Source: Actinomycetes bacterium (GTDB taxonomy: Bacteria > Actinomycetota > Acidimicrobiia > Acidimicrobiales > Bog-793). From it: a stretch of 33,603 nt of DNA. The notes beneath the pieces are model-generated. The model was given only the letters and a program-made list of their open reading frames with translations. It was not told where the DNA came from and did no database searches. Below, one piece after another: positions 32,100-33,603 of the stretch. The position numbers and the translations under genes were made by a program. The stretch's first letter is position 1; each line of letters begins with the position of its first letter. The stretch is taken from NCBI GenBank assembly GCA_021798985.1, contig JAJZBI010000035.1:1-33603 (forward strand). Reading direction: 5' to 3'.

Positions 32100-32949
32100 T
32101 GCCCGGCAGGTGTCTCACCGCCAGGGTTCGGCGGTCGCTCGATGTCGTCAGTGCGCGCAGCACCAGCGCGGCGCACGCCACCTGCAGCCAGGCGCTTGCT
32201 GAGCCACACGTGTTCTGAGAAGAGCGCGCCAGGCGGCGCTGGCGCCCGAGGAGCCCGTATGCGACCTCGACGCGCCAGGCGTGCGCGATCGGACGGAAGA
32301 TCCTCTGGCCCTTGTCGTCGCGTGGTGGCTCGTCTCAGCCGACACGACGGACCTCACAGCCGTGAGTGGCCGAGAGCTGTCGGGCTCGCCCTTTCGAGGT
32401 GCCCCGGTCGACGAGCACCAGCTCGAGCCGCTCGTTCTGCCCGCTCGCGGCGAGATCAGCAAGCAGGAGCTCGACGGTCTCCGGCTCAGGGGTCGAAGCG
32501 GAGACGACCCGGCCGACGAGCGGCAAGCCGGTGACGTCGACCGCCACGATGCGCTTCGCACCGTTGGTGTAGCCGTAGGGTCCGCCGCGGCGATGGAAGG
32601 TGACACCACCGTTCGAGGCGCCGCGCGCGAGATGGGTGTCGATCACCACCATCGAGGGCTTCGCTTGCATGCGGCCGAGTGCAAGACGCGCCTGCGCGTG
32701 GAGCTCGGCGAGCACGAGCGCCCACGTGCCGTTGCGCGACCAGCGGTGGAACTGGGACCAGACCGGTGTCCACGGGCCGAACTCAGCCGGCAGGAAGCGC
32801 CACTGACAGCCCGTGTGGGCGATGTAGCACATGCCGTCGACGACGCGCCGCAGGTCAGCGCCGAATCAAGGGCCGTGCTTTCCCGGTGTGACGAGCAACG
32901 GCTCGAGGAGATCCCAGTGCTCGTTGCTCAGATCGCTCGCATACGCCAT
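32100..32949 (-). pseudogene. IS5-family transposase, broken by two in-frame TGA codons and a tnpB insertion
   Basis: One reading frame begins at ATG 32949 (MAYASDLSNEHWDLLEPLL) and continues through ADLRRVVDGMCYIAHTGCQW, RFLPAEFGPW, the DDE-type segment MVVIDTHLARGASNGG, ELVLVDRG, and then FRPIAHAWRVEVAYGLLGRQ to WLQVACAALVLRAL. TGA interrupts it at codon 28 (32868-32866) and again at codon 205 (32337-32335), where relatives have Trp-Asp-Asp. The 3' end runs without a stop into the frame of the inserted tnpB element. Both stops can arise by single base changes, so this is a decayed transposase. Confidence 0.82.
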
Positions 32950-32991
32950 GCCTCAAATCATCGGCCGCCGCGGTGGGGACACGCTTGAGAT

Positions 32992-33007
32992 CGCAATAGG
33001 ACACACC
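32992..33007 (-). repeat. Right terminal inverted repeat of the IS5-family element
   Basis: Read on the minus strand, GGTGTGTCCTATTGCG. It lies 43 bp upstream of the transposase start codon and pairs with 30478-30493. Confidence 0.7.
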
Positions 33008-33010
33008 GTT

Positions 33011-33048
33011 GCAGCGTGAGTGTGTTCTAGTAACACGGCTCACGCTGC
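33011..33048. repeat. Long imperfect palindrome at the junction of the IS5 end and a tnpB remnant
   Basis: GCAGCGTGAG (33011-33020) pairs with CTCACGCTGC (33039-33048), and an inner GTGTT/AACAC pair surrounds the loop CTAGT. The right arm contains the stop codon of the minus-strand tnpB fragment. It could be the subterminal palindrome of that element's right end, or a terminator. Confidence 0.6.
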
Positions 33049-33399
33049 ACCCCTTGCGGGGTTCCTCGCCTGACGGTCGTCAGGTTCGGTTCTCGCCTCA
33101 CCGCGACTGGCCTTCCCTGACGGGTAGGTCTTACGGTCGCTCCTCCGGCCGTGGGTCGTCCCACGGTCCGAGCCCGGGTCTGTACCGCCAGGAGTGGCGG
33201 CCCGAGTGTCCACGGGGGCGCTGGTCTCGACTAGACCAGGACTGGCAGATGTCTCCGGCCAGTCACGGAGGTTCTTCGCGGCATTGATGTCTCGGTCCAC
33301 CGCCTCGCCGGTCCGCTCGCACACGAGGTGCTTGGCGAGCCGCCCGGCGGCGTGCAGACGGCAACCACAGCCGTGATGGACTTGGCTGGAGGGGAACCA
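33040..33399 (-). pseudogene. C-terminal fragment of a second, different TnpB
   Basis: On the minus strand the frame reads WFPSSQVHHGCGCRLHAAGR, then LVCERTGEAVDRDINAAKNL RDW, and a Pro/Gly/Thr-rich tail to a TGA at 33042-33040. This is the zinc-finger/third-RuvC-Asp end of an actinobacterial TnpB of another subfamily than the intact one. Similarity stops abruptly at about 33399, and the N-terminal three quarters is missing. Small hairpins at 33069-33084 (CCTGAC/GTCAGG) and 33149-33166 (CCGTGGG/CCCACGG) would belong to its old omega-RNA region. Confidence 0.72.
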
Positions 33400-33603
33400 A
33401 GACGGACCCGACCCACGCGAGCGTGGCGTGGAACCTCGCTGCGCTGCGCCGGCGGTGGAACCAGGAGAAGGCCGAGATCGCCCCGTGGTGGGCGGAGAAC
33501 TCAAAGGAGTGCTACAGCTCGGGGATTGCCGATCTGGTGGATGCTCTCGGCAACTGGTCGGCATCGAGGAACGGCGGGCGCAAGGGTCGCAAGGTCGGCT
33601 TCC
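33400..33603 (+). pseudogene. N-terminal fragment of a TnpB on the opposite strand (runs off the window)
   Basis: From about 33400 the plus strand, frame 3, reads KTDPTHASVAWNLAALRRRW, then KAEIAPWWAENSKECYSSGI, and GRKGRKVGF at the window edge. This is the N-terminal region of TnpB, upstream of RuvC-I, but it lacks the first ~40 residues and a start codon. It joins directly to the minus-strand C-terminal fragment, the two pointing away from each other. Whether the rest of the gene is intact cannot be seen. Confidence 0.7.

Larger units (their letters stand above)
30514..32100 (-). mobile_element. IS200/IS605-group (IS1341-type, tnpB-only) element nested in the IS5 element
   Basis: It contains tnpB but no tnpA. 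The right end is placed at 30514, where the minus strand reads ...GGCGGTCAA and the IS5 sequence resumes; GTCAA-type right ends are usual for tnpB elements. The left end is not resolved. It must lie near 32100, where the IS5 transposase frame loses similarity to its family. Confidence 0.6.
30478..33007 (-). mobile_element. IS5-family insertion sequence, interrupted by a tnpB element
   Basis: The ends match as inverted repeats: GGTGTGTCCCATTTCG at 30478-30493 and, on the minus strand, GGTGTGTCCTATTGCG at 33007-32992 (14 of 16 identical). The right part (32949 leftwards to about 32100) carries the IS5-type transposase remnant, and the middle (30514 to about 32100) is the tnpB element. No convincing target duplication was found (left flank ...AACT/CTG, right flank GTT...), perhaps because the right flank abuts another mobile remnant. 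Confidence 0.7.

Noticed and set aside
30823-32202. A 459-codon plus-strand frame opposite tnpB
   Set aside because: Antisense shadow. TnpB on the minus strand has a complete RuvC triad and zinc finger.
32335-32868. TGA recoded as tryptophan or read through in the IS5 transposase
   Set aside because: Many genes in the window end with TGA and use TGG for Trp, and the first TGA does not sit at a Trp position. Simple decay explains both.

Overview
High-GC (roughly 70%) DNA, most likely from an actinobacterium. I would guess an uncultured, Acidimicrobiia-like lineage, but that is inference. Supporting signs are class II fumarase, eukaryote-type glutamine synthetase (GSII), BioY, Nudix-type IPP isomerase, GAF-ANTAR and SpoIIE-type signalling proteins, a zinc-ribbon/adenylyl-cyclase/AAA/TPR regulator, and many genes that look leaderless (TANNNT box 6-9 nt before an ATG/GTG with no Shine-Dalgarno). 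No rRNA, tRNA or CRISPR array was seen.

Left edge (1-430): the tail of an IS630-family element, then a small ORF with a perfect ribosome-binding site and a stretch of unrecognised sequence. 434-9442: an ABC exporter half-transporter, a very large cyclase/AAA/TPR signalling protein, a divergent pair of signalling genes (GAF-ANTAR antiterminator and SpoIIE-like phosphatase), and a B12-dependent radical SAM protein that I identify as the hopanoid C-3 methylase HpnR. 9544-23767 is mostly metabolic housekeeping: a DHA2 MFS exporter, a YdiJ-like FAD/Fe-S 2-hydroxyacid dehydrogenase, a TraR/DksA-like protein, glnII with an overlapping upstream ORF, an aldo/keto reductase, idi, bioY, a quinone reductase, a secreted NlpC/P60 hydrolase, fumC, a possible eIF2B-fold protein and a DUF885 metallopeptidase.

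23764-30474 is the most unusual chromosomal part. It is a tightly coupled, co-directional run of two paralogous double glycosyltransferases (GT2 + GT4), each followed by a small coiled-coil protein, ending in a three-part FkbM methyltransferase / coiled-coil / sulfotransferase-like protein. It looks like a surface-glycan synthesis and modification cluster.

30478-33603 is a mobile-element dump. An IS5-family element with matching terminal inverted repeats (30478-30493 and 32992-33007) starts 3 bp after the last glycan gene. Its transposase is broken by two in-frame TGA codons. A tnpB element with an intact TnpB nuclease and a plausible omega-RNA right end is inserted inside it. Beyond lie two further tnpB fragments in opposite orientations that meet near 33399. 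The glycan cluster is therefore bounded on the right by nested insertion sequences, and the whole window by IS debris on both sides.
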